A stretch of DNA of 64,000 nt, from contig NZ_VCHQ01000006.1 of the NCBI RefSeq assembly GCF_005860775.1, forward strand, positions 102,831 to 166,830. The letters are read 5' to 3'. Source of the DNA: Klebsiella indica (GTDB taxonomy: Bacteria; Pseudomonadota; Gammaproteobacteria; Enterobacterales; Enterobacteriaceae). The position numbers and the translations under genes are program-made. Shown piece after piece: positions 43,900 through 54,127 of the stretch; within the stretch, counting starts at the first letter, position 1, and every line of letters begins with the position of its first letter. The notes under the pieces are model-generated. The model was given only the letters and a program-made list of their open reading frames with translations. It did no database searches and was not told where the DNA came from.

Positions 43900-44343
43900 G
43901 CCGCCGATGCCGTTAGAGACAGCTTGATTGCGGAGGCTTTCACGTGCAGAACGCCCGATTCCGACTGCGCAGAGCATACTGATGTTCTGTGCGTCGGAAC
44001 GTATTTGTTCAGAGGGTATCACATCGCTGAGCAAGATATTACCGGGCGGTGTCCCGTAACGGGTCTCGGTATCGTCATTGTGCCCAAAGCCTATCATCAA
44101 GGCCGAGGGCGCAGGACATAATGGGTCTGCGTTCAAGCCTGATAACGCGGAGGAGAGACGTTGCAGGTTTAACTCTGCCCAGAAGATGGCTTCTGTATTG
44201 CACAAAACTTCACTAACCGTAATTTCAGCAGTATCCGCCTTCCGTTTAATCACATGGCGATTTCTTTTGCTCAACTTTAATCGTTTATACGAATTTACGA
44301 GTCGTCTCGTATGCCTGATCAAGAGTGGCAAAATTTGAGACAT
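43879..44343 (-). CDS. Hypothetical protein, doubtful
   Basis: A 154-residue open frame opposite the mutS direction whose end overlaps the end of the M20 gene by about 20 bases. I find no recognisable domain, signal peptide or membrane segment, and no clear ribosome site. The N-terminal 40 residues are very basic. It could be a remnant of older DNA next to mutS, or chance. Function unknown. Confidence 0.25.
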   Translation of the reverse strand: MSQILPLLIRHTRRLVNSYKRLKLSKRNRHVIKRKADTAEITVSEVLCNTEAIFWAELNLQRLSSALSGLNADPLCPAPSALMIGFGHNDDTETRYGTPPGNILLSDVIPSEQIRSDAQNISMLCAVGIGRSARESLRNQAVSNGIGGSTFRFS

Positions 44344-44768
44344 TACCCATTGTCGATCTGATACTCTCTCTTACCGCTACCTTGCCACCGGTTGCTGGTC
44401 GTTTGCCTGACAAAGGCACCCGGCGTTGATGATATAACGCCTTTTCGCAGCGCTAATGTCAACGCCGAAACCAACGAGTGAATCGCGGTAGTTGTCAGTG
44501 ATAATATAGTGTTTTCGTTCACGACGGGATAAACAGATGACTCACCCTTGCTGGTTGCCGCCTGGTTTTATGCCGATAGATAACGTGTTGATTATCATCG
44601 GCTGATTGAGTGTCATTGCCATAAGATGTATGCCCGTAAAGCAAAATGTATGCCTGACAGATTCCGGTATACTTCGGTGATACAAATTTATCGATTTACA
44701 TGGGTTTAAAGCGGTTTCATATGAGACCTCTTGATGCGCCAAAAGACTTAAAAACGAGTTAAATCAAT
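43900..44768. other. Gene-poor stretch upstream of mutS
   Basis: About 870 bases with only the doubtful reading frame above and short fragments. In Salmonella this flank of mutS leads toward SPI-1 and in E. coli it carries pphB; neither is recognisable here. No intact transposase, repeat or tRNA is visible. It probably holds the mutS promoter and scarred junction DNA. Confidence 0.5.
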
Positions 44769-47336
44769 ATGCAAGAGTCTATCGACAAGGATATATCTGC
44801 CCACACACCCATGATGCAGCAGTATCTCAAGCTGAAAGCCCAGCACCCGGAGATTCTGTTGTTCTACCGCATGGGCGATTTTTACGAACTGTTTTACGAT
44901 GATGCGCGCCGTGCCTCACAATTACTCGATATCTCGTTGACCAAACGCGGTGCATCTGCTGGTGAACCGATTCCAATGGCGGGTATCCCACATCATGCGG
45001 TAGAAAACTACCTTGCCAAATTAGTCAATCAGGGCGAATCCGTCGCCATCTGCGAACAGATTGGCGACCCAGCTACCAGCAAAGGCCCGGTAGAGCGCAA
45101 GGTCGTGCGCATCGTTACGCCTGGCACCATCAGCGATGAAGCGCTGTTGCAGGAACGCCAGGACAATCTGCTGGCCGCCATCTGGCAGGACAGCAAAGGC
45201 TACGGCTACGCTACGCTGGATATCAGTTCCGGGCGTTTTCGTCTGAGCGAACCGCCTGACCGGGAAACAATGGCCGCAGAATTACAACGCACTAATCCTG
45301 CAGAACTGCTGTACGCCGAAGATTTTGCCGAAATGTCGCTGATTGACGGCCGCCGTGGTTTACGCCGCCGTCCGCTATGGGAATTTGAAATCGACACCGC
45401 TCGCCAGCAATTAAATCTGCAATTTGGTACGCGGGATCTGATTGGCTTTGGCGTAGAGAACGCGCCACGCGGACTGTGCGCGGCAGGTTGCCTGTTGCAA
45501 TATGTCAAAGATACCCAGCGCACCTCCCTGCCGCACATTCGTTCCATTACGATGGAACGTCAGCAGGACAGCATCATTATGGATGCCGCCACGCGCCGTA
45601 ATCTGGAGATCACCCAGAACCTGGCAGGCGGTGTGGAGAATACGCTGGCTTCAGTGCTCGACTGCACCGTCACGCCGATGGGCAGCCGTATGCTTAAACG
45701 CTGGCTGCATATGCCAGTCCGCGACACTAAAATTCTGATCGAACGTCAGCAAACTATCGGCGCGCTACAGGAGTTCACTGGCGAATTACAGCCAGTGCTG
45801 CGTCAGGTAGGCGATCTGGAACGTATTCTGGCGCGCCTTGCCCTGCGTACCGCCCGGCCGCGGGACCTCGCCCGTATGCGCCACGCTTTCCAGCAACTTC
45901 CTGAACTGCGCGCGCAACTGGAAACCGTTAACAGCGCCCCGGTACAAATGCTGCGTGAAAAAATGGGCGAATTCAGCGAACTGCGAGAACTGCTTGAGCG
46001 CGCCATCATTGAGGCGCCACCGGTCCTGGTGCGTGACGGCGGTGTTATTGCCCCTGGCTACAACGAAGAACTGGATGAATGGCGCGCACTGGCTGACGGA
46101 GCGACCGACTATCTGGATCGACTGGAAATCCGCGAACGCGAGCGAACGGGTCTGGACACGCTGAAAGTCGGGTTTAACGCGGTACACGGCTACTACATCC
46201 AGATCAGCCGCGGGCAGAGCCATCTTGCCCCGATAAACTATACCCGCCGCCAGACGCTGAAAAACGCCGAACGCTACATTATTCCTGAGCTGAAAGAGTA
46301 TGAAGATAAGGTTCTGACCTCTAAAGGCAAAGCGCTGGCACTGGAAAAGCAGTTATACGACGAGCTGTTCGATATACTGCTGCCACATCTTGGCGACCTG
46401 CAACAGAGCGCCAGCGCGCTGGCAGAGCTTGATGTGCTGGTGAACCTCGCCGAGCGCGCGGAAACGCTCAACTACTGCTGCCCTACGTTTAGCGATAAAC
46501 CCGGTATTCGTATCAGCGAAGGCCGTCACCCGGTGGTTGAGCAGGTACTGAAAGAGCCATTTATCGCCAACCCGCTGCATCTCGCGCCACAACGAAGAAT
46601 GTTGATTATTACCGGCCCGAATATGGGCGGGAAAAGTACCTATATGCGGCAAACCGCACTGATTGCGCTGCTGGCTTATATCGGCAGCTATGTGCCGGCT
46701 GAGAAAGTAGAAATCGGCCCTGTTGATCGTATCTTCACTCGCGTTGGCGCAGCGGATGACCTGGCCAGCGGTCGCTCAACCTTTATGGTGGAGATGACCG
46801 AAACCGCCAATATTCTGCATAACGCCACCGAACACAGTCTGGTGCTGATGGATGAAATTGGCCGCGGCACCTCGACCTATGACGGCCTGTCTCTGGCATG
46901 GGCCTGTGCGGAGAGTCTGGCGAATAAGATTAAGGCACTGACCCTGTTCGCAACTCACTACTTCGAGTTAACCCAGTTACCGGAGAAAATGGAAGGCGTC
47001 GCGAATGTGCATCTGGACGCGCTGGAGCATGGCGATACCATCGCCTTTATGCACAGCGTGCAGGACGGGGCAGCAAGCAAGAGCTACGGACTGGCGGTTG
47101 CCGCGTTGGCTGGCGTGCCGAAAGAGGTAATTAAACGTGCGCGCCAGAAACTGCGCGAGCTGGAAAGCATTTCACCCAACGCAGCCGCCACACAGGTGGA
47201 TGGGACCCAGATGTCACTGCTGGCGGTCGCGGAAGAAGCCTCGCCAGCCGTTGAAGCGCTGGAGAACCTCGACCCGGACTCTCTGACGCCGCGTCAGGCG
47301 CTGGAGTGGATCTACCGGTTGAAAAGTCTGGTGTAA
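44769..47336 (+). CDS. mutS: DNA mismatch repair protein MutS
   Basis: An 855-residue ATPase that recognises mismatches after replication and recruits MutL. The mismatch-wedge motif is GDFYELF with Phe38. Connector, lever and clamp domains follow. The C-terminal ATPase has Walker [21 protein letters not shown] and [11 protein letters not shown]. The C-terminal tail for tetramer formation ([13 protein letters not shown]) is intact. Length is normal, so mismatch repair should be functional. This is the border between accessory DNA on the left and conserved DNA on the right. Confidence 0.99.
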   Translation: MQESIDKDISAHTPMMQQYLKLKAQHPEILLFYRMGDFYELFYDDARRASQLLDISLTKRGASAGEPIPMAGIPHHAVENYLAKLVNQGESVAICEQIGDPATSKGPVERKVVRIVTPGTISDEALLQERQDNLLAAIWQDSKGYGYATLDISSGRFRLSEPPDRETMAAELQRTNPAELLYAEDFAEMSLIDGRRGLRRRPLWEFEIDTARQQLNLQFGTRDLIGFGVENAPRGLCAAGCLLQYVKDTQRTSLPHIRSITMERQQDSIIMDAATRRNLEITQNLAGGVENTLASVLDCTVTPMGSRMLKRWLHMPVRDTKILIERQQTIGALQEFTGELQPVLRQVGDLERILARLALRTARPRDLARMRHAFQQLPELRAQLETVNSAPVQMLREKMGEFSELRELLERAIIEAPPVLVRDGGVIAPGYNEELDEWRALADGATDYLDRLEIRERERTGLDTLKVGFNAVHGYYIQISRGQSHLAPINYTRRQTLKNAERYIIPELKEYEDKVLTSKGKALALEKQLYDELFDILLPHLGDLQQSASALAELDVLVNLAERAETLNYCCPTFSDKPGIRISEGRHPVVEQVLKEPFIANPLHLAPQRRMLIITGPNMGGKSTYMRQTALIALLAYIGSYVPAEKVEIGPVDRIFTRVGAADDLASGRSTFMVEMTETANILHNATEHSLVLMDEIGRGTSTYDGLSLAWACAESLANKIKALTLFATHYFELTQLPEKMEGVANVHLDALEHGDTIAFMHSVQDGAASKSYGLAVAALAGVPKEVIKRARQKLRELESISPNAAATQVDGTQMSLLAVAEEASPAVEALENLDPDSLTPRQALEWIYRLKSLV

Positions 47337-47342
47337 ATCAGA

Positions 47343-47426
47343 AATGCCCGGTGGCGCTTCGCTTACCGGGCCTGCTAAAAATATCAAAATGTGTAGGCCG
47401 GATAAGGCGTTAGCCGCCATCCGGCT
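47343..47426. repeat. REP/BIME elements between mutS and the decarboxylase operon
   Basis: Two REP-like palindromes. The first is TGCCCGGTGGCGCTTCGC, completed by TTACCGGGC; the second is GTAGGCCGGATAAGGCG, completed by TTAGCCGCCATCCGGC. They are about 20 bases apart. They lie between convergent genes and probably act as transcript ends for mutS. Confidence 0.9.
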
Positions 47427-47433
47427 TGTTTAT

Positions 47434-47670
47434 TTAGCGCTTATCTTCCGCCAGCAAAGGGGGAATGCTCGGCACCATCGGCGCCTCATCAATATCCTTC
47501 TGCGTCATACGGAAGGCTTCCGGATAATGTTCGCGGCTGGTACGGCGTAGCGGTTCGGTATCACGCCAGGTGTACAGACAATGCTGGCACTGGAATACCG
47601 TCCAGATATTTTTTACCGGCGAGGTCGCCATCACTTCAATATGCTCATCAGCACAACGTGGACAAATCAT
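47434..47670 (-). CDS. kpdD: Hydroxyarylic acid decarboxylase subunit D
   Basis: A 78-residue protein with two CxxC pairs (CPRCADEH and CQHCLY), a zinc-ribbon-like arrangement, then TWRDTEPLRRTSREHYPEAF, which is conserved in this family. It is needed with subunits B and C for reversible non-oxidative decarboxylation of 4-hydroxybenzoate, vanillate and similar acids; its biochemical role is not settled. AAGGAG lies six bases before the chosen ATG. It is the last gene of the operon. Confidence 0.9.
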   Translation of the reverse strand: MICPRCADEHIEVMATSPVKNIWTVFQCQHCLYTWRDTEPLRRTSREHYPEAFRMTQKDIDEAPMVPSIPPLLAEDKR

Positions 47671-47680
47671 CTGCAACTCC

Positions 47681-49108
47681 TTATTTACGGTTGGCCAGCA
47701 TGGCGGTCAGCTTTTCAGCCCAGGCTTTGGTTTCCGGTAAGTCACGTACCGGCTGGCTATAGTGACCACGATTATCCGGCGCAACCGGCGTCGTCGCGTC
47801 AATGATCAGCTTGTCGGTGATCCCCGCCGGGCTTGAGCCCGGATCAAGCTCCAGCACCGACATATTCGGCAACTGTACCAGGTCTCCTGCCGGATTAACT
47901 TTCGATGACAGCGCCCACATCACCTGCGGCAGGTTAAACGGATCGACATCCTCATCAACCATAATCACCATCTTCACATACCCCAAACCGTGAGGCGTAG
48001 TCATTGCCCGCAGGCCGACCGCGCGGGCAAATCCACCGTAGCGTTTTTTGGTCGAGATAATCGCCAGCAGACCGTGGGTATACATGGCGTTAACCGCCTG
48101 CACTTCCGGGAATTCCGCTTTCAACTGCTGATACAGCGGCACACAGGTCGCTGGCCCCATCAGGTAGTCAATTTCAGTCCACGGCATCCCCAGGTAGAGC
48201 GATTCAAAAATCGGTTTAGTTCGATAAGACACTTTGTCGATGCGCACTACCGTCATATTGCGCCCACCAGAATAGTGGCCGGTAAACTCGCCAAACGGCC
48301 CTTCAATTTCACGCTTACGGCTTTCGATCACCCCTTCAAGGATCACTTCTGACCCCCACGGCACATCAAAGCCAGTCAACGGCGCGGTGGCGATTGGATA
48401 CGGGCTTTCGCGCAGCGCGCCCGCCATTTCATATTCCGACTGATCGTATTTCAGCGGCGTGGCGCCCATCAGAGTGATGATCGGATCGTTACCGAGCGTA
48501 ATAGCAATCGGCAGATCTTCGCCACGCTCTTCCGCTTTGTGCAGATGCAGGGCGATATCGTGCATCGGTACCGGCTGCAGACCCAGCTTACGCTTCCCCT
48601 TCACTTCCATGCGGTAGATGCCGACGTTCTGTTTACCAAAGTGGTCCGGGTCGAGCGGATCGCGTGAAACCACGCAGGCTTTATCGAGATAAAAACCGCC
48701 ATCGCCATCGTTCAGACGGAACAGAGGCAGAATATCAAACAGGTTAATGTCCTCGCCGTCAGCACTGTTTTCCGCCCAGGCCGGGTTCGGCCGACGCTCC
48801 GGCGTCACCGGGAATGTGTCCCAGCGGCGAATAAACTCGTCAATCTGCTTTTTCACCGGTGTATTCGGCGGTAATCCCAGTGAGATTGCGTGATTCTGCC
48901 AGGAACCGATGGTATTCATCGTCACGCGGGCATCGGTGAAGCCGCGGATATTGTCAAACCACAAGGCCGGAGCGCCATCGCCAATTCGCCCGGTGGCGTT
49001 CGCCGCGGCGGCCAGATCCGGCTCCGCGTTAACTTCTTCGCTAATTTTCAGCAGTTGCCCCTGCTCGTCCAGCGCCTGCAAAAAGCTGCGTAAATCATCA
49101 AAAGCCAT
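47681..49108 (-). CDS. kpdC: Hydroxyarylic acid decarboxylase subunit C (UbiD family)
   Basis: A 475-residue UbiD-like catalytic subunit. It is full length and carries the conserved stretch around EGPFGEFTGHYSGGR, with Glu and Arg residues that bind prenylated FMN and metal. It removes the carboxyl group of 4-hydroxybenzoate-type acids, giving phenols. The cofactor comes from the UbiX-like subunit B, whose gene overlaps by 1 base. The operon is regulated by HosA in relatives. Confidence 0.92.
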   Translation of the reverse strand: MAFDDLRSFLQALDEQGQLLKISEEVNAEPDLAAAANATGRIGDGAPALWFDNIRGFTDARVTMNTIGSWQNHAISLGLPPNTPVKKQIDEFIRRWDTFPVTPERRPNPAWAENSADGEDINLFDILPLFRLNDGDGGFYLDKACVVSRDPLDPDHFGKQNVGIYRMEVKGKRKLGLQPVPMHDIALHLHKAEERGEDLPIAITLGNDPIITLMGATPLKYDQSEYEMAGALRESPYPIATAPLTGFDVPWGSEVILEGVIESRKREIEGPFGEFTGHYSGGRNMTVVRIDKVSYRTKPIFESLYLGMPWTEIDYLMGPATCVPLYQQLKAEFPEVQAVNAMYTHGLLAIISTKKRYGGFARAVGLRAMTTPHGLGYVKMVIMVDEDVDPFNLPQVMWALSSKVNPAGDLVQLPNMSVLELDPGSSPAGITDKLIIDATTPVAPDNRGHYSQPVRDLPETKAWAEKLTAMLANRK

Positions 49109-49701
49109 TATTCATTCTCCTGTGAAAACTTCTCTACCGCCCGTAACCCTTGCCAGCGGCGCGCTTTGTGATACTCCAGTCCGAACTGATCCAGCACCCG
49201 CGTGACAATATGGTCTGTAACGTCCTCAATGGTTTCAGGATGGTTGTAATAAGCGGGCATCGGCGGCACCATCGCCACTCCCATGCGTGACAGCGCCAGC
49301 ATGTTTTCCAGATGGATAGTGCTCAATGGCATTTCTCGCGGTACCAGCACCAGCTTACGCCCCTCTTTCAACATCACATCCGCCGCGCGCCCAACCAGTC
49401 CCTCGGCATAACCGGCACGAATACCGGCCAGCGTTTTCATGCTGCAGGGGATAATAATCATCCCGTCGCAACGAAATGAACCTGATGAGATGACCGCGGC
49501 CTGGTCTGCCGGGCTATGTGAGAAATCGGCCAGCTCTGCGACCTGGCGAACGTTCCAGGACGTTTCCAGAGCGATGGTGGTTTTGGCCCACTTTGACATC
49601 ACCAGATGCGTTTCCACTTCCGGCATTTCACGAAGCGCCCTGAGCAATGCCACCCCCAACGGCGCCCCCGTCGCCCCCGTCATCCCGACAATCAGTTTCA
49701 T
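49108..49701 (-). CDS. kpdB: Hydroxyarylic acid decarboxylase subunit B, UbiX-like flavin prenyltransferase
   Basis: A 197-residue flavoprotein. It has the family opening GMTGATGAPLGVALLRAL, SSGSFRCDGMIIIPCSMKT and LVPREMPLS. It makes prenylated FMN for subunit C. The start with GAGGTAACG before the ATG was preferred; an upstream in-frame stretch runs through the HosA operator. It is the first gene of the operon and diverges from hosA. Confidence 0.92.
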   Translation of the reverse strand: MKLIVGMTGATGAPLGVALLRALREMPEVETHLVMSKWAKTTIALETSWNVRQVAELADFSHSPADQAAVISSGSFRCDGMIIIPCSMKTLAGIRAGYAEGLVGRAADVMLKEGRKLVLVPREMPLSTIHLENMLALSRMGVAMVPPMPAYYNHPETIEDVTDHIVTRVLDQFGLEYHKARRWQGLRAVEKFSQENE

Positions 49702-49717
49702 CGTTACCTCACACATC

Positions 49718-49731
49718 GTTCGTATACGAAC
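49718..49731. promoter_or_regulatory. HosA operator candidate
   Basis: GTTCGTATACGAAC is a perfect 14-base palindrome 17 bases before the kpdB start, in the shared region with hosA. HosA is known to repress the decarboxylase operon and to be released by 4-hydroxybenzoate; this palindrome is the clear candidate site. Confidence 0.75.
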
Positions 49732-49872
49732 ATTTTTATTAAAACTACGCTTGCCAGGATATCGACGCAAGTTGCTTTGTGGACGATCGCATTTTTAATC
49801 AATACAGGAAATACAACTAAAAGCCCCGCCGAACGGCTATCATAGAACTAACGGGTTTATTACGGAGTGGTC

Positions 49873-50334
49873 ATGGAGTTAAGAAACGAAGCATTCCATC
49901 TGTTACGCCAGCTTTTTCAGCAGCACACCGCCCGCTGGCAGCAGGCCCTGCCTGACCTCACCAAACCGCAATATGCGGTGATGCGTTCAATCGCGGAGCA
50001 GCCAGGTATTGAACAGGTGACGTTAACGGAAGCAGCGGTAAGCACTAAGGCGACGCTGGCAGAAATGCTGAGCCGTATGGAGAGCCGCGGGCTGGTTCGT
50101 CGCGAACAGGATCCGATGGATAAACGCCGCCGGTTTGTCTATTTAACGGCAGAAGGTGAAGCGCTGCTGGCAAACTCAATACCGCTGGGTAATGGCGTTG
50201 ATGAAGCGTTTCTGGATCGGCTAAGCAAGGAAGAACGTCTGCTGTTCTCCAGCCTCATTCAAAAAATGATGACGAAAGAGCAGATGAATGCGTGCGACCA
50301 GATCGACAAAAAAGAAAAAGGCCCAATCACATGA
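49873..50334 (+). CDS. hosA: MarR-family regulator HosA
   Basis: A 153-residue winged-helix repressor. It has FQQHTARWQQALPDLTKPQYA, very like E. coli HosA, the recognition helix VSTKATLAEMLSRME and the wing MDKRRRFVYLT. It controls the divergent hydroxyarylic acid decarboxylase operon and responds to 4-hydroxybenzoate. GGAG lies six bases before the chosen ATG; an in-frame GTG two codons upstream is less likely. The C-terminal tail (about 15 residues, Lys-rich) is longer than in E. coli. Confidence 0.88.
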   Translation: MELRNEAFHLLRQLFQQHTARWQQALPDLTKPQYAVMRSIAEQPGIEQVTLTEAAVSTKATLAEMLSRMESRGLVRREQDPMDKRRRFVYLTAEGEALLANSIPLGNGVDEAFLDRLSKEERLLFSSLIQKMMTKEQMNACDQIDKKEKGPIT

Positions 50335-50347
50335 TTGAGCCTTTTTT
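50313..50347. terminator. Bidirectional terminator between hosA and rpoS
   Basis: An A-run, then GGCCCAATCA and TGATTGAGCC forming a stem with one mismatch around a short loop, then a T-run. With A-rich and T-rich flanks it can end both the hosA transcript and the rpoS transcript. Confidence 0.85.
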
Positions 50348-50359
50348 AAGAAAGGTATC

Positions 50360-51352
50360 TTACTCGCGGAAAAGCGCTTCGATGTTCAGCCCCTGCCCCT
50401 GCAGGATCTCCCGCAGACGGCGCAGGCCTTCAACCTGGATTTGGCGCACGCGTTCGCGGGTCAGGCCAATTTCACGGCCAACATCTTCCAGCGTCGCGGC
50501 TTCATAACCCAGCAAACCAAAGCGACGTGCCAGCACCTCACGCTGCTTGGCGTTCAGTTCAAACAGCCATTTGACGATGCTCTGTTTCATATCATCGTCC
50601 TGCGTGGTGTCTTCCGGACCGTTGTCTTTCTCATCGGCCAGAATATCCAGCAGCGCTTTTTCCGAATCGCCACCCAGCGGCGTATCCACCGAGGTTATGC
50701 GCTCGTTCAGACGCAGCATACGGCTCACGTCATCAACCGGTTTATCCAGTTGTTCGGCTATCTCTTCCGCACTCGGTTCGTGGTCCAGCTTATGGGACAA
50801 TTCACGGGCGGTACGCAGATAGACGTTCAGCTCTTTGACGATATGAATGGGTAAACGAATGGTACGGGTTTGGTTCATAATCGCCCGTTCAATCGTCTGA
50901 CGAATCCACCATGTCGCATAAGTTGAAAAACGAAACCCACGTTCCGGGTCAAATTTTTCAACGGCGCGAATCAGCCCCAGATTACCTTCTTCGATCAGAT
51001 CCAGCAGGGCCAGACCGCGATTACCGTAACGACGGGCTATCTTAACGACCAGACGCAAATTACTTTCAATCATCCGGCGGCGTGATGCAACATCACCACG
51101 CAGTGCTCGACGGGCAAAATAAACCTCTTCTTCAGCCGTCAACAGTGGGGAATAACCAATCTCACCCAGATAGAGCTGCGTCGCATCAAGCACCCGTTGG
51201 GTGGCCCCTTGCGCAAGAAGCTCTTCCTCGGCCAGATCGCTATCACTGGGTTCCTCTTCAACCAAGGCTTTCTCGTCAAAAACCTCGACTCCGTTCTCAT
51301 CAAATTCCGCGTCTTCATTTAAATCATGAACTTTCAGCGTATTCTGACTCAT
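50360..51352 (-). CDS. rpoS: RNA polymerase sigma factor RpoS
   Basis: The 330-residue general stress and stationary-phase sigma factor. All regions are present: 1.2 ([18 protein letters not shown]), 2.1-2.4 ([36 protein letters not shown]), 3 and 4.2 ([20 protein letters not shown]). Lys173 and its surroundings for RssB recognition appear intact. No frameshift or stop is seen, although rpoS is often mutated in passaged strains. The ribosome site is TAGGAG eight bases upstream. The main rpoS promoter of enterobacteria lies inside nlpD. Confidence 0.99.
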   Translation of the reverse strand: MSQNTLKVHDLNEDAEFDENGVEVFDEKALVEEEPSDSDLAEEELLAQGATQRVLDATQLYLGEIGYSPLLTAEEEVYFARRALRGDVASRRRMIESNLRLVVKIARRYGNRGLALLDLIEEGNLGLIRAVEKFDPERGFRFSTYATWWIRQTIERAIMNQTRTIRLPIHIVKELNVYLRTARELSHKLDHEPSAEEIAEQLDKPVDDVSRMLRLNERITSVDTPLGGDSEKALLDILADEKDNGPEDTTQDDDMKQSIVKWLFELNAKQREVLARRFGLLGYEAATLEDVGREIGLTRERVRQIQVEGLRRLREILQGQGLNIEALFRE

Positions 51353-51380
51353 AAAGATGGCTCCTACCCGTGATCCCTGA
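51353..51380 (-). promoter_or_regulatory. rpoS translation initiation region
   Basis: The minus strand reads GGGATCACGGGTAGGAGCCA before the ATG, the same core as in the E. coli rpoS leader. In E. coli this region pairs with an upstream arm and is opened by DsrA, RprA and ArcZ with Hfq. Equivalent control is expected; the pairing arm was not folded here. Confidence 0.7.
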
Positions 51381-51509
51381 GCAAAGTACCTTCGCTAAAC
51401 ATCATTCAAACGACGCCCGGACGATACCCTGAAGTACCCAGGTAAAAAGGGCACTCGCGACCGCCCTGGCGCCTTTTACAGATGCTGAACGTATCCGTAC
51501 TTTGCCAAA

Positions 51510-52622
51510 TTATCGCTGCGGCAAGTACTGCAGCGGGTTGACGGATTTCCCCTTGTAACGAATTTCAAAATGTAATCTTGTTGAGCTGGTTCCGGTGCTA
51601 CCCATGGTAGCGATTTTCTGCCCCGCTTTAACGTCCTGTTGTTCCCGGACCAGCATAGTATCGTTGTGAGCGTAGGCACTCAGGTAATCATCGTTGTGTT
51701 TGATGATAATAAGATTACCGTAACCGCGCAGTGCGTTACCGGCATAGACGACGCGCCCATCTGCGGTCGCGACAATAGCCTGCCCTTTACTGCCTGCAAT
51801 ATCGATACCTTTGTTTCCGCCTTCGGCTCCACTAAAGTTCTCGATAATCTTGCCCTCAGTCGGCCAGCGCCATGAAGAGATCGGCGAACTGGTTGACATA
51901 CTGCTTGCAGTCGATTGCGTTGTACTGGCAGTCGGTGCCGTTACTGGCGCGACGGTCGTCGTCGCAGGCCGGTTATTCGGCAACATCTTATTAGCACTCT
52001 GTTCACCTGAGGATTCAGAATACGTAATAGTTGGCTGCGACGCAACCACTCCGGTGGAATTTTGTGCAGATTTTGTAGTCAGCATCCCACCGCCGCTGGC
52101 CTTCGCGCTGGCCTGGGCGACGGCGTTATCGCCGGTGATCGGCTGGCCTGAAGCATTGCCGACCTGTAGCGTCTGACCAACGCTCAAACTATACGGTGCC
52201 GGGATATTATTGCGCTGCGCCAGGTCGCGGAAATCGTTTCCGGTAACCCACGCAATATAGAACAATGTATCGCCGCGTTTAACGGTATAGGTGCTACCGC
52301 CGGTGTAGCTACCTTTCGGAATATCGCCATATTTGCGGTTGTAAACAATCCGGCCGTTCACCGTCTGCACCGGCTCCTGTGCCATCGGCTGAATCCGGGT
52401 CGACTGCGTCTGTACCGGGCGCGCCTGTGGAACAATGGCAGAACCGCTTTTTGATGGCGGGGTAATCAGCATTCCGGAATTAGTGCTGGAAGACGAAGCG
52501 CCGCCAACCGAACTAACCGGCGCAGGAGAACGATTAGCGCTGCTACAACCCGCCAGCCAGAGTGACACCAGTGATAAAGCCGCAATGCGGCTTAAGGTAA
52601 ATTTTGGGCTTCCCGCGCTCAT
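51510..52622 (-). CDS. nlpD: NlpD, LysM/M23 lipoprotein activator of amidase AmiC
   Basis: A 370-residue outer-membrane lipoprotein. The signal ends in LAGC, then LysM (about 110-155, [14 protein letters not shown]), a Ser/Thr/Ala-rich linker and a C-terminal M23 domain (about 250-370). The zinc-site residues are degenerate in this M23 domain, in line with its role as activator of AmiC during daughter-cell separation. It precedes rpoS and hosts its promoter. Length is near that of E. coli NlpD (379). Confidence 0.96.
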   Translation of the reverse strand: MSAGSPKFTLSRIAALSLVSLWLAGCSSANRSPAPVSSVGGASSSSTNSGMLITPPSKSGSAIVPQARPVQTQSTRIQPMAQEPVQTVNGRIVYNRKYGDIPKGSYTGGSTYTVKRGDTLFYIAWVTGNDFRDLAQRNNIPAPYSLSVGQTLQVGNASGQPITGDNAVAQASAKASGGGMLTTKSAQNSTGVVASQPTITYSESSGEQSANKMLPNNRPATTTVAPVTAPTASTTQSTASSMSTSSPISSWRWPTEGKIIENFSGAEGGNKGIDIAGSKGQAIVATADGRVVYAGNALRGYGNLIIIKHNDDYLSAYAHNDTMLVREQQDVKAGQKIATMGSTGTSSTRLHFEIRYKGKSVNPLQYLPQR

Positions 52623-52721
52623 TTATCCCCCCAGGAATATGTTAACTGCCAATCTCTTACTCACCGGACCGCGCCCGGCCAGGACACGAAAAATGCGCCC
52701 ACACTATGCCTAAATACGAGC

Positions 52722-52748
52722 AAAAAAACCTGGAATAATCCGGGTTCA
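52722..52748 (-). terminator. Intrinsic terminator after pcm
   Basis: On the minus strand AACCCGGA-ttat-TCCAGGTT, followed by a run of T. The stem begins right at the pcm stop codon. It would separate the surE-pcm transcript from nlpD in part. Confidence 0.75.
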
Positions 52749-53372
52749 GGCCAATTCCCCTTTAACGAGAGGAACAAAACGCACCGCTTCGACAGTATCA
52801 ATCATAAATTCGTTGCCGCGGCGACGGACCCGCTTCAGAAACTGATGCGCTTCGCCTACCGGCAGCACCAGCACGCCGCCATCATCCAGTTGCGCCAGCA
52901 GTGCGGACGGAATTTCTGGCGGCGCAGCAGTGACGATAATCGCGTCAAACGGCGCGCGTGCCTGCCAACCCTGCCATCCATCACCGTGACGGGTTGAAAC
53001 ATTATGTAAATCAAGTTGTTTCAGGCGACGGCGGGCGTGCCACTGTAAACTCTTAATCCGCTCAACCGAGCAAACATGGTGCACCAGATGCGCCAGAATC
53101 GCCGTCTGATAGCCAGAACCGGTGCCAATTTCCAGCACCCGTGATTCCGGCGTCAGCGCCAGAAGCGCCGTCATTCGCGCCACCATATAGGGTTGCGAAA
53201 TAGTTTGCCCCTGCCCTATTGGCAGCGCCGTGTTTTCCCACGCTTTATGTTCAAAGGCTTCATCAACGAACTTTTCGCGCGGTACTTGCGCGATAGCGTC
53301 CAGCACGCGCTCATCGGCAATGCCCTGAGCGCGAAGCTGATTGAGAAGACTTTCAACACGTTTGCTTACCAT
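52746..53372 (-). CDS. pcm: Protein-L-isoaspartate O-methyltransferase
   Basis: A 208-residue SAM-dependent methyltransferase that starts repair of isoaspartyl damage in aged proteins. Motif I is [15 protein letters not shown], and [17 protein letters not shown] is the substrate-site segment. The length equals E. coli Pcm. It overlaps surE by 7 bases in the truD-surE-pcm order conserved in enterobacteria. Confidence 0.97.
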   Translation of the reverse strand: MVSKRVESLLNQLRAQGIADERVLDAIAQVPREKFVDEAFEHKAWENTALPIGQGQTISQPYMVARMTALLALTPESRVLEIGTGSGYQTAILAHLVHHVCSVERIKSLQWHARRRLKQLDLHNVSTRHGDGWQGWQARAPFDAIIVTAAPPEIPSALLAQLDDGGVLVLPVGEAHQFLKRVRRRGNEFMIDTVEAVRFVPLVKGELA

Positions 53373-54127
53373 TGTGTATCAACCCCGACGCGATCCAGCC
53401 AACCGCTAACCACCTCATGCGCGCTGTGGGCCGTTAAATCAACATGCAGCGGCGTGACAGAAACATAGCCTTCATCTACTGCGGCAAAATCGGTATCCGG
53501 CCCGGCATCGTACTTTTCGCCCGGCGGGCCAATCCAGTACAACGTGTTGCCGCGCGGATCTTTTTGCGGGATCACCTGGTCGGCGGGATGACGGCTGCCG
53601 CAGCGGGTGACGCGAATACCTTTGATCTGCTCAAGGGGCAAATCCGGTACGTTGATATTAAGAATACGACCAGTACGCAGCGGCTCCCGCCTTAACGCCC
53701 GCAGAATCGAACAGGTGACCGCGGCTGCGGTGTCATAATGCTGATAGCCGTTTAGCGAAACGGCCAGCGCCGGAAAGCCGAGATGACGGCCTTCCATCGC
53801 AGCGGCCACGGTACCGGAATAGATCACATCATCACCGAGGTTAGGCCCGGCGTTAATGCCCGAGACGACAATATCCGGACGCGGCCGCATCAGAGCATTT
53901 ACGCCAAGGTAAACGCAGTCCGTTGGCGTGCCCATCTGCACAGCGATATCGCCATTGTCAAAGGTAAAAGTGCGTAGCGAGGACTCCAGAGTCAGGGAAT
54001 TCGACGCGCCACTGCGGTTACGATCGGGTGCAACTATCTGAACCTCAGCGAATTCCCGTAAGGCCTTTGCCAGGGCCTGAATGCCCGGCGCATGAATCCC
54101 GTCGTCGTTACTCAGCAATATTCGCAT
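53366..54127 (-). CDS. surE: 5'/3'-nucleotidase SurE
   Basis: A 253-residue metal-dependent nucleotidase that hydrolyses nucleoside monophosphates and short polyphosphate and supports stationary-phase survival. Metal site SNDDG near the N-terminus, [25 protein letters not shown] further on. The ATG was chosen to match the E. coli length; a GTG two codons upstream is possible. It overlaps truD by 20 bases. Confidence 0.97.
   Translation of the reverse strand: MRILLSNDDGIHAPGIQALAKALREFAEVQIVAPDRNRSGASNSLTLESSLRTFTFDNGDIAVQMGTPTDCVYLGVNALMRPRPDIVVSGINAGPNLGDDVIYSGTVAAAMEGRHLGFPALAVSLNGYQHYDTAAAVTCSILRALRREPLRTGRILNINVPDLPLEQIKGIRVTRCGSRHPADQVIPQKDPRGNTLYWIGPPGEKYDAGPDTDFAAVDEGYVSVTPLHVDLTAHSAHEVVSGWLDRVGVDTQW

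Noticed and set aside
44542..44742. 66-codon minus-strand frame upstream of mutS
   Set aside because: Short, no motif, lies in the probable mutS promoter area; could be a relic but not supportable.
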